Shown: positions 15,234 through 25,300, counted from the first letter of the stretch. The stretch is 41,413 bases of DNA from CAYQMF01 sp964418595 (GCA_964418595.1 CAYQMF010000050.1:1-41413); one strand, 5' to 3'. Notes: a model not told the origin generated them from the letters alone. Translations and numbers: made by a program.

Positions 15234-16315
15234 GTCCAGCCATGCACATCCGTCTTCTCGCGTCGATTGCCAGCCTGGGTTGCCTGTCGGCACAAGGCTA
15301 CGTGTACGTCCCCGCGATCACGGCCTCGGCCGACGGCAACGCGGGCGGGAGGCTACCTGGGCTGCGGCCCACCTATCGCGCGCAGGCGATTGTCGGCGTG
15401 TCACACTTGCGGAGCCTTGCGGCACCGATCGTTGCGCTGGCTGTGCGCCGCGACGGCCAGTACGTGGATCCGATCGAAGGTGGGCGTTCGCGATTCACGC
15501 TCCGTGTGTCGGATCTGGGCGCAGCACCTGCACTCACCCGAGACCTCTTCGCCGCGAACCACGCCTCGCCACCGGTGCAGGTGTTCGATGGCGACGTGGA
15601 CTACCCGGCGGCACCCGCGATCTCGTCTCCGGATCAGCCTGGTTGGTCGACCGGGAACGTTGTCGATCTGCCCTTCGTCAGGCCGTTCGTGTACCGAGGC
15701 GGGAGCCTCTGCATCGAGATCGAAGGCTCGAGCGTCTCCACGGGAGCCGGGCCTTGGCCGGTTGACTTCGTCGCGGACTTCGTCGCGCGTGGGAGCGAAC
15801 AAGCGCTCGGAGCCGGATGCGGTGGCTCGACCAATGGCATCGCTGGACAACCCGCGACGTTGACGGTCGGCAGCACCACGCGGGTGTTCACGTGGGGTCA
15901 GCCGGGAACGCCGGCGTTCCTGATGATCGGGCTCCAGCCGCTCGGTGCCCCGTTGGATGCGTTGGGCGCACCCGGGTGCTTCCTGCACGTAGTGCCGGAG
16001 CTGACGCTGACGGCGTGGCTGAGTGCGCCGACGCGCAGCGATCTTCCGGGGCATGTGCCGTTCGCATTGCATGTGCCTGGGGACGGCTCATTGCTGAGCG
16101 GGACCTTCCTCGTGCAGGCGGGCAACTTCGAACTCCGGCCGCCCTTCACGAACAGCGCGCACCTGACGACATCGCAAGGGCTGAGCCTGAGGATCGGGCC
16201 GACGGTGCCGTCGCTCGACGCCGCGGTCGTCGAGTCGCGGCACGTGTTTCCCTACCCCGACTCAGGCTACGTCGACCTGACGCGCGCGCCGGTGTTGCGG
16301 CTGACGACGAACTGA
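15230..16315 (+). CDS. Secreted protein of a planctomycete-type repeated family
   Basis: A 361-residue secreted protein. The signal peptide is MHIRLLASIASLGCLSAQG, beginning at the ATG at 15242 or four codons earlier at the coupled GTG (15230). The body is beta-rich. The last 115 residues, starting LGAPGCFLHVVPELTLT and containing GSLLSGTFLVQAGNF and TTSQGLSLRIGP, resemble a C-terminal domain that recurs in many secreted proteins of planctomycetes. This is recalled from family knowledge and not searched. Several Cys are present (ALGAGCGGSTNG, GAPGCFL), suggesting disulfides. Function unknown, probably cell surface. It is the last gene before the BREX block. Confidence 0.7.
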   Translation: MSPAMHIRLLASIASLGCLSAQGYVYVPAITASADGNAGGRLPGLRPTYRAQAIVGVSHLRSLAAPIVALAVRRDGQYVDPIEGGRSRFTLRVSDLGAAPALTRDLFAANHASPPVQVFDGDVDYPAAPAISSPDQPGWSTGNVVDLPFVRPFVYRGGSLCIEIEGSSVSTGAGPWPVDFVADFVARGSEQALGAGCGGSTNGIAGQPATLTVGSTTRVFTWGQPGTPAFLMIGLQPLGAPLDALGAPGCFLHVVPELTLTAWLSAPTRSDLPGHVPFALHVPGDGSLLSGTFLVQAGNFELRPPFTNSAHLTTSQGLSLRIGPTVPSLDAAVVESRHVFPYPDSGYVDLTRAPVLRLTTN

Positions 16316-16341
16316 GCGGGAGCCAAAGCGGCTTCGCACGC

Positions 16342-16369
16342 TTGCCGCTCTCGCCCCCCTCGCTCTACT
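16342..16369 (+). promoter_or_regulatory. Candidate promoter upstream of pglW
   Basis: TTGCCG (16342-16347) and TCTACT (16364-16369), spaced by 16 bases, lie about 70 bases before the pglW ATG and after the stop of the preceding gene. It is the only reasonable sigma-70-like pair seen ahead of the BREX genes. Confidence 0.35.
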
Positions 16370-16439
16370 CTCCTGCGCAGGAAAGCGAGGCCCGCGGCCC
16401 CGACGGGAACCGGCCGGGCCGCCCCGGTTCCGGTCGTCC

Positions 16440-19400
16440 ATGAAGTCCGACTCTCCGCGCTGGCAGTCCTCCGGCGCCTCCCCGTTCCCGTGGGAGGCCG
16501 AGGCCCTGACGTACCTTCGCGAAGCCCTCCCTGACGTCGACCCCATCCGCGTCTGGTCGCTCTTCGAGTTCGTCTCCCACGACGGCAACATCAGCGAGGT
16601 CGATGCGCTCGTCCTGACCGCCAAGGGTCTCTACCTCGTCGAGATCAAGAGCCACCCGTGGGTGCTCACCGGCGACGCCTCCACGTGGACCTGGAAACTG
16701 CCCGACGGCAAGCGACGCTCGCACGAGAACCCGCTTCTCGGTGCCAACCGCAAGGCCAAGCGCCTGCGTGAACTCCTCGAGAAGCAGAAGGCCCTCCAGA
16801 GCCACCGCCTGCCGTTCGTGCAGCCGCTGGTCTTCCTCTCGCACGAAGGCGTCGACGTTCAGCTCGACGTCGCCTGCCGCCACCACGTCCACACCCGCTC
16901 CGCGATCCTGTCCGCCCTCACGCAGCTCACCGAGCGTGAGCACAACGACGGCCGCCGCACACGCATCGACACGCCGCTCGCCAACGCCATCGGCCGCGCG
17001 ATGGAGCAGGCCGGGATCCGACCCTCCCGTCGCCAGCGCCGCTTCGGCAACTACGAGCTCGACGCCGTCATCCTCGAGGGCCGCGGCTACCAGGACTGGC
17101 TCGCGCACAACGCCTCGGTCGCCCGCGTGCAGCGGCGCATCCGCATCTACCCCACGGGGCCGGACACCGACGCCGCCACCCGGCAGCTCCTGCACCGCGC
17201 CGCGCGCCGCGAGTTCACGGTCCTGCAGGGCATCCACCACGACGGCATCCTCGCCGCCCTCGATTTCCACGAGGGCGACCAGGGTCCGGGCGTGGTCTTC
17301 GAGTTCGTCGATGGCGCGGCCCGGCTCGACCACTTCCTCGCCGACCAGCCCGAGCCCCTTCCCATCTCCGACCGCCTCGACCTCATGCGCCAGATCGCCG
17401 AGGCCGTGCAGTACGCCCACGAGAAGCGCCTCGTCCACCGCGCGCTCAGTCCGCTCAGCGTGCTCGTCCACCGCGAGGCCTCCGGCCGCCTGCGCGCCCG
17501 CGTCTACAACTGGCAGACCGCGGCCCGCGAGCAGACCTCCACGACCCAGGCCACGACCGGCACCTTCACGGTGCACCTCGACGACCTCCTCGAACCGACC
17601 GCCGCCGTCTACCTCGCGCCCGAGGCCGCCAACGATCCCACCGAGCGCGCCGAGCACATCGACGTGTTCGGCCTCGGCTGCATCGCCTTCCGCCTCTTCG
17701 CCAACCGCCCGCCCGCCGACGACCCGCACCAGCTCCGCGACCGCCTCGCCCAGGAGAAGGGCCTCCTCCTCTCCGCCACGGTCGACGGCGCCCACCCCGC
17801 CCTCGTCGACCTGATCCGCACCGCCACCGATCCCAACGTCGCCACGCGCCTGGTCTCCGTCGGCGAGTTCCTCGCCCAACTCGACAAGGTCGAGGAGGAA
17901 CTCACCCGCCCCGAGAACGAGGTCCACGACAACCCCACCGAGGCCGTCGCCGGCCAGCGCTTCCCCGGCGGCTTCCTCATCAAGCGCCGCCTCGGCAAGG
18001 GCTCCAGCGCCGTCGTGTTCCTCGTCGAGCGCACCATCAACGGCACCGTCGAAGAGCGCGTCCTGAAGCTCGCCCTCGACCCCAGCAAGAACCGCGTCCT
18101 CGAAGACGAAGCTCAGCTCCTCGCCGGCCTGCACCACACCGGCATCGTCCGCATCCACGAGACGCTCCGCATCGGCGGCCACGTCGCCATCCTCCTCGAC
18201 CGCGCCGGCTCCGAGACCCTCGCCGAGCGCCTGCGCCGCGACGGTCCCGTCGCCCTCGAACACCTGCAGCGCTTCGGCGACGACCTCCTCGGCACGCTCC
18301 AGTACCTCGAAGAACACCACGTCTTCCACCGCGACCTCAAGCCCGACAACATCGGCGTCGCCCCCGTCGGCCGCGGCGACAGCCTGCACCTCGTCCTCTT
18401 CGACTTCTCGCTCGCCAGTGCGCCCGCAAGCCAGTTCCAGGCCGGCACGCCCGCCTACCTCGACCCGTTCCTCGACACCCGCGGTCGCCGCCAGTTCGAT
18501 CCCGCCGCCGAACGCTACGCCGCGGCCGCGACGCTGTACGAGATGACCACCGGCCAGCTCCCGCGCTGGGGCGACGGTCGCAGCAACCCGGCCATCGCCG
18601 ACGACGTCGAGCTCGAACTCGCGACCCACGCCTTCGACCCCGCGCTCCGCGACGAGTTCACCGCCTTCTTCGAGAAGGCCCTGCACCGCGACTTCACCCA
18701 GCGCTTCGACACCGCGCTCGACATGAAGCGCGCCTGGACCAACCTCTTCTCGCGCGCCGGCAGCCCGAGTCTCCCGCCCGTCGCCGACCTCACCCTCGAC
18801 ACCCCGCTCCGCCTCATCGGCCTCTCCAGCCGAGCCGTCAACGTCCTCGAGCGCGACGCCGTCGAGACCGTGCGCGACCTTCTTCTCCACCCGCTCAACC
18901 GCGTCACACACCGCAAGGGCGTCGGCGCCAAGACCCGCCAGGAGCTGCTGGAGAAGATCGCCGAGCTGCGCCAGCGCTTCCCCGACGTCGAAGCCCCGCG
19001 TGCCACCGGCAGCACCAAGCGCACCGCGCCCGCCACCGACCCCGGCGACGCGCCCGCCGACGACACCGCCGTCGCCCTCGACGTCCTCGTCGATCGCCTC
19101 GTCCCTCGCGCAACGGGGCGCGCCGCACAAGCCCAGCGCGACACTCAGATCCTGCGCCTTCTGCTGGCGACCGACGCCAAGGACAGCACCCCCGCAGACC
19201 CCGCCGCCATCCCCTGGCCGACCCAGACCGACGTCGCCAAGCAGCTCAGCCTCACCACGGTGCAGGTGCATCAGGTGCTCGCCAAGGCGCGCGAGCGCTG
19301 GCGCAGGCTCGGCCCGCTCACCCGCGTCCGCACCACCCTCCTCGACCTCCTGCGCACGCAGGGCGGCATCGCCTCCCTCGCCGAAGCCGTCCACCTCGTG

Positions 19401-20669
19401 GCCACCGCGTTCGCTGGCCCGCTCCCGCCGCAGCTCGCCCAACCCTGCGCGCGTCAGGTCCTGCGCGCGGCGCTCGAAGCCGAGGCCGGCCTCGACGAAC
19501 CCCGCCTCGAAGTCCTGCGCCGCCTCGACCTCACCTGGATCGCCACCGGCCTCGCCGCCGACGACCGCACCATCGACCCCGCCGAACTCGGCCGCTACGC
19601 CCAGGACCTCGGGGCCAAGGCCCGCCGCCTCGCCGCCGCCGATCCCCTCCCCACGCCGCAGCGCGTCGTCGGCGAACTCCGCCAGGTCCGCGCCCCCGAA
19701 GGCATCACGCCGCTCGGCGACGAGCGCCTCGTCCGCCTCGCCGCTACCGCCGCCGGCGTCGCCGTCTCCAGCCGCCTCGAGCTGTATCCGCGCGACATGC
19801 CCGCCGACCGCACCCTGCGCCTCGCGCAAGGTGCACTCCTCGGCGCCGTGCAGCTCACCACCGCGCAGCTCCGCGACCGCGTCGCCGCCCGCTACCCCGA
19901 CGCCGCGCCCCTGCCGCTCGACCCCGCGGGGCTCGGCGCGCTGCTCCAACCGATCCTTCCCGACCTGCGTTGGGACACAGCCCAGAAGCTCTGGCGCTTC
20001 CAGGCCCCGTCGCCATCCTCACTCGCCGGCGACGCCAGCCTCGACCCGCGCCCTTCCACCTGGTCGCGCCCCGCCTTCGACTCGCCCGAGGTCGCCGAGG
20101 CCCGTCAGTTCGACGACCGCCTGCGCCGCGCACTGCGCGACAGCCACTTCCTCATCCTCGGCGTCGAGCGGCGCAGCCACGAACTCGCGCTCGCCGAACT
20201 CACCGCGCGCTTCGCCGCCGACATCGAGGTCGTCAGCCTCGAAGGCCTCCTCCTGCAGCACCTGCGCGCGGAGGCCGCCCGCCGCGGCGTTGCCTGGACC
20301 AAGATCCTCGACGCCGACCGTCCAACCGCCGCCCGCGCCGACGCCGACAAGCTCCGCCAGCTCGTGCACCTCGCCACCGAGAACCTCGGCGACGCCATCG
20401 GCAGCGGTCCGCGCACCGTCCTCGTCCACCGCCTCGGCCTGCTCCAGCGCTACGCCCTCATGTCCGTCCTCGACCGCCTGCGCGACCGCACCCAGCTCCG
20501 CCCCGGCGAGCCGCACGCGCTGCACGGCGCGTGGCTCCTCGTCGCGAACGAAGGCACGAGCGACCGCCCGATGCTCGACGGCAAGCCCATCCCCGTCCTC
20601 AGCCGTGCCGGCTTCGCCGACGTGCCCAAGGCGTGGCTGCAGAACGCCCACCGCGAGAAGGCGTCGTGA
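16440..20669 (+). CDS. pglW: BREX-2 serine/threonine protein kinase PglW (NERD, pseudokinase, kinase)
   Basis: Large signalling component of BREX type 2 (Pgl) phage defence; PglW of Streptomyces coelicolor is a known protein kinase. The protein has 1409 residues. It begins with a NERD nuclease-related domain at about 20-135, with Asp55, Glu68 and Lys70 in EVDALVLT and LYLVEIKSH. A first kinase-like domain (about 215-480) reads HRALSP (333-335) where HRD is expected and YNWQ in place of DFG, so it looks inactive. A second kinase domain (about 510-775) is intact: GKGSSAV (519-525), Lys543, HRDLKPDN (630-637) and DFS (655-657). An alpha-CTD-like helix-hairpin segment follows from about 789 to 845, a sigma-4-like HTH near 926, then a C-terminal region of about 450 residues. 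Codons are strongly C-ending. The stop overlaps the GTG of the next gene. Confidence 0.93.
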   Translation: MKSDSPRWQSSGASPFPWEAEALTYLREALPDVDPIRVWSLFEFVSHDGNISEVDALVLTAKGLYLVEIKSHPWVLTGDASTWTWKLPDGKRRSHENPLLGANRKAKRLRELLEKQKALQSHRLPFVQPLVFLSHEGVDVQLDVACRHHVHTRSAILSALTQLTEREHNDGRRTRIDTPLANAIGRAMEQAGIRPSRRQRRFGNYELDAVILEGRGYQDWLAHNASVARVQRRIRIYPTGPDTDAATRQLLHRAARREFTVLQGIHHDGILAALDFHEGDQGPGVVFEFVDGAARLDHFLADQPEPLPISDRLDLMRQIAEAVQYAHEKRLVHRALSPLSVLVHREASGRLRARVYNWQTAAREQTSTTQATTGTFTVHLDDLLEPTAAVYLAPEAANDPTERAEHIDVFGLGCIAFRLFANRPPADDPHQLRDRLAQEKGLLLSATVDGAHPALVDLIRTATDPNVATRLVSVGEFLAQLDKVEEELTRPENEVHDNPTEAVAGQRFPGGFLIKRRLGKGSSAVVFLVERTINGTVEERVLKLALDPSKNRVLEDEAQLLAGLHHTGIVRIHETLRIGGHVAILLDRAGSETLAERLRRDGPVALEHLQRFGDDLLGTLQYLEEHHVFHRDLKPDNIGVAPVGRGDSLHLVLFDFSLASAPASQFQAGTPAYLDPFLDTRGRRQFDPAAERYAAAATLYEMTTGQLPRWGDGRSNPAIADDVELELATHAFDPALRDEFTAFFEKALHRDFTQRFDTALDMKRAWTNLFSRAGSPSLPPVADLTLDTPLRLIGLSSRAVNVLERDAVETVRDLLLHPLNRVTHRKGVGAKTRQELLEKIAELRQRFPDVEAPRATGSTKRTAPATDPGDAPADDTAVALDVLVDRLVPRATGRAAQAQRDTQILRLLLATDAKDSTPADPAAIPWPTQTDVAKQLSLTTVQVHQVLAKARERWRRLGPLTRVRTTLLDLLRTQGGIASLAEAVHLVATAFAGPLPPQLAQPCARQVLRAALEAEAGLDEPRLEVLRRLDLTWIATGLAADDRTIDPAELGRYAQDLGAKARRLAAADPLPTPQRVVGELRQVRAPEGITPLGDERLVRLAATAAGVAVSSRLELYPRDMPADRTLRLAQGALLGAVQLTTAQLRDRVAARYPDAAPLPLDPAGLGALLQPILPDLRWDTAQKLWRFQAPSPSSLAGDASLDPRPSTWSRPAFDSPEVAEARQFDDRLRRALRDSHFLILGVERRSHELALAELTARFAADIEVVSLEGLLLQHLRAEAARRGVAWTKILDADRPTAARADADKLRQLVHLATENLGDAIGSGPRTVLVHRLGLLQRYALMSVLDRLRDRTQLRPGEPHALHGAWLLVANEGTSDRPMLDGKPIPVLSRAGFADVPKAWLQNAHREKAS

Positions 20670-22153
20670 GCGGCGATCGCCCTCCGGAGTACCTGCGTGG
20701 TCTGGTCCGCGAACTCTGCAAGCTGCCCCGCGAGACCGAGTGGGTCGAGTTCAAGGTCGACGACGTCGAGCCGAAGGAGATCGGTGAGTACGTCTCGGCG
20801 CTCGCGAACTCGGCCGCCTTGTTCGGCAAGGCGCAGGCCTATCTCGTGTGGGGCATCGAGGACGCAGGTCACGCCATCGTGGGCACCCGCTTCCAACCCG
20901 CCGACGCCAAGGTCGGCAACGAGGAGTTGGAGAACTGGCTGCTGCACCTGCTCAACCCCAAGTTGCAGTTCCGGTTCTTCACCGCGGACTTCGACGGACG
21001 CCGGGTCGTGCTGCTCGAGATCGAGCGCGCCTTCCGCCATCCTGTGCAGTTCCAGGGGCAGGAGTACATCCGGGTCGGTTCGTACAAGAAGAAGCTCAAG
21101 GACCATCCCGAGCGCGAGCGCGCGCTCTGGCGCGCTTTCGACCGGAAGCCGTTCGAGGACGACCTCGCGCTCGGCAGCCTGACCGACCAGGACGTCCTGC
21201 GCCTGCTCGACTACCCCGCCTACTTCGACCTCCTCTCCCGTCCGCTGCCGAGCGGTCCCGCGGGGATCCTGGAACAGATCGAGGCCGACCAACTCGTGCG
21301 TCGCGACGGTGCCGGTGGCTTCGGGGTCACCAACCTCGGCGCCGTCCTCTTCGCCAAGCGACTCGCCGACTTCCCTGGGCTCGCCCGCAAGGCCGTGCGC
21401 GTCATCCGCTACTACGGCAACTCGCGCACGGACGAGACGAAGGAACATCCCGACGATCGCGGCTATGCCAACGGCTTCCAGGCGCTCATCGCGCGCATCA
21501 TGGGCCTGCTGCCACCGAACGAGGCCATCCGGCAGGCGCTGCGCACGACGAGACCGCTCTATCCGGAACTCGCGATCCGCGAGCTGGTGGCCAACGCCCT
21601 GATCCATCAGGATCTCTTCGTGACGGGGCGAGGGCCGATGGTCGAGGTCTTCGACGATCGGCTCGAAGTCACGAACGCAGGGGCGCCCCTGGTGGATGCC
21701 GAACGCTTCCTCGATCTGCCGCCGCGCTCGCGCAACGAGCGGCTCGCATCGCTGATGCGTCGGCTGGGCATCTGCGAGGAGCGCGGCAGCGGCATCGACA
21801 AGGTCGTGTTCCAGGTCGAGTTCTTCCAACTCCCAGCGCCGCGCTTCGACGTGCCGGAGGACTCCACGCGCGCCGTGCTGCTCGGGCCGCGCGCCCTTGC
21901 CAAGATGGGTCGCGAGGATCGGATCCGGGCGTGCTACTGGCATGCGTGCCTGCGATGGGTGAACGGCGAGTACCTGACCAACACCTCCCTGCGAGAGCGC
22001 TTCGGCATCGCGACGGAGAACTCGGCGTCCGCGTCCCGCCTCATCCGGGAGGCCGTGGACGGTGGGGTGATCGCCCCGTTCGATGCTTCGGCCGCACCGA
22101 AGCTCATGAAGTACGTGCCCTGGTGGGCCAAGCGTGGCGAGGAGGGTACTTGA
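20666..22153 (+). CDS. AlbA_2/Schlafen-domain ATP-binding protein, coupled to pglW
   Basis: A 495-residue protein of the 'RNA-binding AlbA_2 plus GHKL ATPase' type, sometimes labelled transcriptional regulator or RecG-like. The N-terminal AlbA_2/SLFN domain covers about 12-140 (ETEWVEFKVDDVEPKEIGEY, then YLVWGIEDAGHAIVGT). A GHKL ATPase segment has the N box ELVANALIH (306-314, Asn310) and G box ERGSGIDKV (Gly374). A winged-helix-like C-terminus follows (LTNTSLRERFGI). Homologues occur widely as accessory genes in defence islands, some as nucleases or regulators. The GTG start overlaps the pglW stop by 4 bases, so expression is tied to the kinase. It is not one of the six canonical BREX-2 genes. 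Confidence 0.87.
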   Translation: MSGDRPPEYLRGLVRELCKLPRETEWVEFKVDDVEPKEIGEYVSALANSAALFGKAQAYLVWGIEDAGHAIVGTRFQPADAKVGNEELENWLLHLLNPKLQFRFFTADFDGRRVVLLEIERAFRHPVQFQGQEYIRVGSYKKKLKDHPERERALWRAFDRKPFEDDLALGSLTDQDVLRLLDYPAYFDLLSRPLPSGPAGILEQIEADQLVRRDGAGGFGVTNLGAVLFAKRLADFPGLARKAVRVIRYYGNSRTDETKEHPDDRGYANGFQALIARIMGLLPPNEAIRQALRTTRPLYPELAIRELVANALIHQDLFVTGRGPMVEVFDDRLEVTNAGAPLVDAERFLDLPPRSRNERLASLMRRLGICEERGSGIDKVVFQVEFFQLPAPRFDVPEDSTRAVLLGPRALAKMGREDRIRACYWHACLRWVNGEYLTNTSLRERFGIATENSASASRLIREAVDGGVIAPFDASAAPKLMKYVPWWAKRGEEGT

Positions 22154-22255
22154 TGGTGCTCCCCACGCCCGCCGCGTCCCTCGGACCACCGCGACGTAAC
22201 CAGCCATGGCATGGTGACTTCCGCCGCCACGCCGTACTTGACGGGTACTTGATGG
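22143..22255. repeat. 13-bp direct repeat spaced by exactly 100 bases, upstream of pglX
   Basis: GGGTACTTGATGG occurs at 22143-22155 (across the stop codon of the AlbA_2 ATPase gene) and again at 22243-22255. A further partial copy, GTACTTGA, precedes the second. It may be an operator pair, or the trace of a duplication or excision event in the 166-base spacer before pglX. Confidence 0.7.
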
Positions 22256-22310
22256 GTGTGCCCGACCCCGGCCGTTCCGCCGCTTTTCGCCCCACCGTTC
22301 CGGTCGCGCA

Positions 22311-22323
22311 GTCCCCCCGATGA
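22311..22323 (+). promoter_or_regulatory. C-run start block of pglX, identical to that of pglY
   Basis: GTCCCCCCGATGA contains the pglX start codon (ATG at 22320). The same 13 bases frame the pglY start at 31270-31282. A C tract in place of a Shine-Dalgarno means translation starts here do not use the usual anti-SD pairing. Confidence 0.6.
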
Positions 22324-25300
22324 TCGACAAGACCCGCCTCCTCGCCGACCTCAAGCCGCTCGTCGTCGACCTCGAAGACGACCTCCGCGAGCGCCTCGCC
22401 ACCGACGCGCCGAGCGACGCCAAGGTCCGCGCCGCCTACGCCGCCGCCCGCGCCGCCAACCGCACCGCCGCCGCCTTCGAGACCTTCCGCGACGACCACG
22501 TCACCCAGGTCGCCGTCGCCTGGGTGCTCGCCTGCGTGTTCGTGCGCTTCGTCGAGGACAACCAGCTCGTCGACGCGCCGTGGCTCTCCGGCGAAGGCCG
22601 CCGCCTCGCGCAGGCCAAGGACCGCTACACGGCGTGGCTGCGCCAGCACCCGCACGACACCGACCGCGACTACCTCCTGCACGTCTTCACCGAGCTGGGC
22701 AGGCTGCCGGGCCTCGGCCCGCTGCTCGCGCCCGACGGCCACAGCCTCGTGCACGCGCTCGGCGTCACCGCCGACGGCGCGCGCACCCTTCTGGGGTTCT
22801 GGCAGAACGCGGGAGAAGGCGGCCTCGTCCACGACTTCACCGACGCCGCGTGGGACACGCGCTTCCTCGGTGACCTCTATCAGGACCTCTCCGAGCACGC
22901 ACAGAAGAAGTACGCGCTGCTGCAGACGCCGGAGTTCATCGAGGAGTTCATCCTCGACCGCACCCTGGAGCCGGCGCTCGCCGAGTTCGGGTTGGCGGAC
23001 ACGCGCCTCATCGACCCGGCCTGCGGCTCCGGCCACTTCCTGCTCGGCGCGTTCGCGCGCCTGTTCGCGCGCTGGCAGAAGCAGGAGCCCGGCACGCCAT
23101 CCCGCGTGCTCGCCGAGCGCGCGCTGGATGCGGTCGCCGGCGTCGACCTGAATCCGTTCGCGGTGGCGATCGCGCGCTTCCGCTTGCTGCTCGCCGCGTT
23201 GCGGTCGGCGGGCGTGCGCCGGCTCGTCGACGCCTTCGACTACCGGCCACGCGTGGCGAACGGGGACAGCCTGCTGCACGGCCGTGGCGGCGCGCGCCGG
23301 CAGCGCACGCTGCACGCCGAGGCGGAGGCGGCGTTCGACCACTTCTACGGCAGCGAGGACCCCGAGCTGCTGCGCGCGATCTTCGGCCGCACCTACGGTG
23401 CCGTGGTCGGCAACCCGCCGTACATCACGCCGAAGGACGCGTCCGCGAACCAGCTCTACCGCGACCGGTTTCCAGAGGTGTGCTACCGCCAGTACTCGCT
23501 CGGCGTGCCGTTCACGCAGTTGTTCTTCGAGCTGGTGCGGCCCTCACTCGACGAGAAGCGCGCGCCAGGCTTCGTCGGCATGATCACGGCGAACTCGTTC
23601 ATGAAGCGCGAGTTCGGCAGGAAGATGATCGAGGAGTATCTCGCCCGCCGCGTCGAGGTCTCGCACGTGTTGGACACTTCACTCGCGCACATCCCAGGGC
23701 ACGGTACACCCACGGTCATTCTCTTGGGACGGCCACGCACTCCGTCGAGCTCAACGGTCCGTGGTGTGTTCGCAATCCGGAGAGAGGACAACGAGCCTTC
23801 CGACGCTAGCAAAGGCCTCGTCTGGACCTCGATCGTCGACGTCGTCGATCGGCCCGGCGCGCAGAGCGACTTCGTGAGCTGCGCCGACGTCGAACGCGAG
23901 CGATTTGCGAAGCATCCTTGGAGTGTGGGTGGCGGTGGGGCAAGTGACCTGAAAGACGCCATCGAGGAGCGTTGCAAGAAGACGTTGGGGGATCTAGGTG
24001 TGGACATCGGTCGAACGACGCACACCGGCGAGGACTACTGCTTCTTCCTGGAGACTCACTCTGCGACGACGCTCGGTCTAGCGGAGTTGTGCGTGCCACT
24101 GGTGGAAGGCGAAGGCGTTCGCGACTACGTGATCGGTTGGGAGCAAGTTGCCGTGTTTCCCTACGACCGGACGACCTGCGAGGCGGCGGAGCCGTTGCCC
24201 GTCGTGCTTTCCAAGTACTCTTGGCCGAACCGAGTCGTGTTGAGGGCTCGTCGCGACTTCGGGCAAACGCCGGAGGAGCGCGGCCTGAAGTGGTTCGAAT
24301 ACTCGATGTTCTTCAGGGACCGTTTTCGCACCCCCCTCTCCATCGCCTTCGCCGAAGTCGCCTCCCACAACCACTTCGTCCTCGACCGCGGCGGCAAAGT
24401 GTTCAACAGGACGGCGCCGGTGATCAATCTGACGGCGGGCGCGAGCGAGGACGAGCACCTCGGTTTGCTCGGTATCCTGAACAGCTCGGTGGCGTGCTTC
24501 TGGTTGAAGCAGGTGTGCCACAGCAAGGGTGGCGGAGGCGTCGGAGGGGGAATCGCTGCGGAGAGATGGGAACAGTTCTTCGTGCACAACGCGTCACGCG
24601 TTGGGGAGGTGCCGTTGTCAGAGGAGCGGCGTGTGCTCCTTCCGTTCTCCCGCCGACTCGACACTCTCGGCAGCGAGCGCCAGCGTCTGCTCGACAGCTG
24701 CGACCTGCGAAGCGCCGACCAACTCACCGAGGCCGCCGCTCGCCACGCTGCCATCCTCGCCGAGGCGATCGCGCTGCAGGAGGAACTCGACTGGACCTGC
24801 TACCGGCTGTACGGGCTCATCGAGGACGACCTCACCCACCACGGCGCCGACCTCCCCGGCCTGAACCTCGGCGAGCGCTCCTTCGAGATTGTGGTTGCCC
24901 GCGACCTCGCCGCCGGCAACGCGACCACCACGTGGTTCGAGCGCCACGGCAGCACACCGATCACCGCGATCCCCACGCACTGGCCCAAGGCCTACCGCGA
25001 CCTCGTGCAGCGCCGCATCGACGCGATCGCGCGCCACCCGGAGATCAAGCTCATCGAGGTGCCCGAGTACAAGCGTCGCTGGAACCTGGACCCCTGGGAG
25101 CAGCAGGTGCAGGCCGCGCTGCGCCGCTTCCTCCTCGACCGCATGGAGGCCGCGTCCTTGTGGAAGGAGCCGCACCTCATCACGACCGCGCGTTTCGCCG
25201 ACCAGCTTCGCCAGGACGCCGACTTCGTGCAGGTCGCCGGGCTCCACCGCGGCCGGTCCGACTTCGACTTCGACGCGCTGGTGCGCGAGCTGGTGGAGGC

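Noticed and set aside
16365..19949. 1194-residue open frame on the minus strand opposite pglW
   Set aside because: It is made possible by the C-ending codons of pglW; its product is a low-complexity Glu/Val/Gly-rich chain with no domain, while the plus strand encodes clear NERD and kinase motifs.
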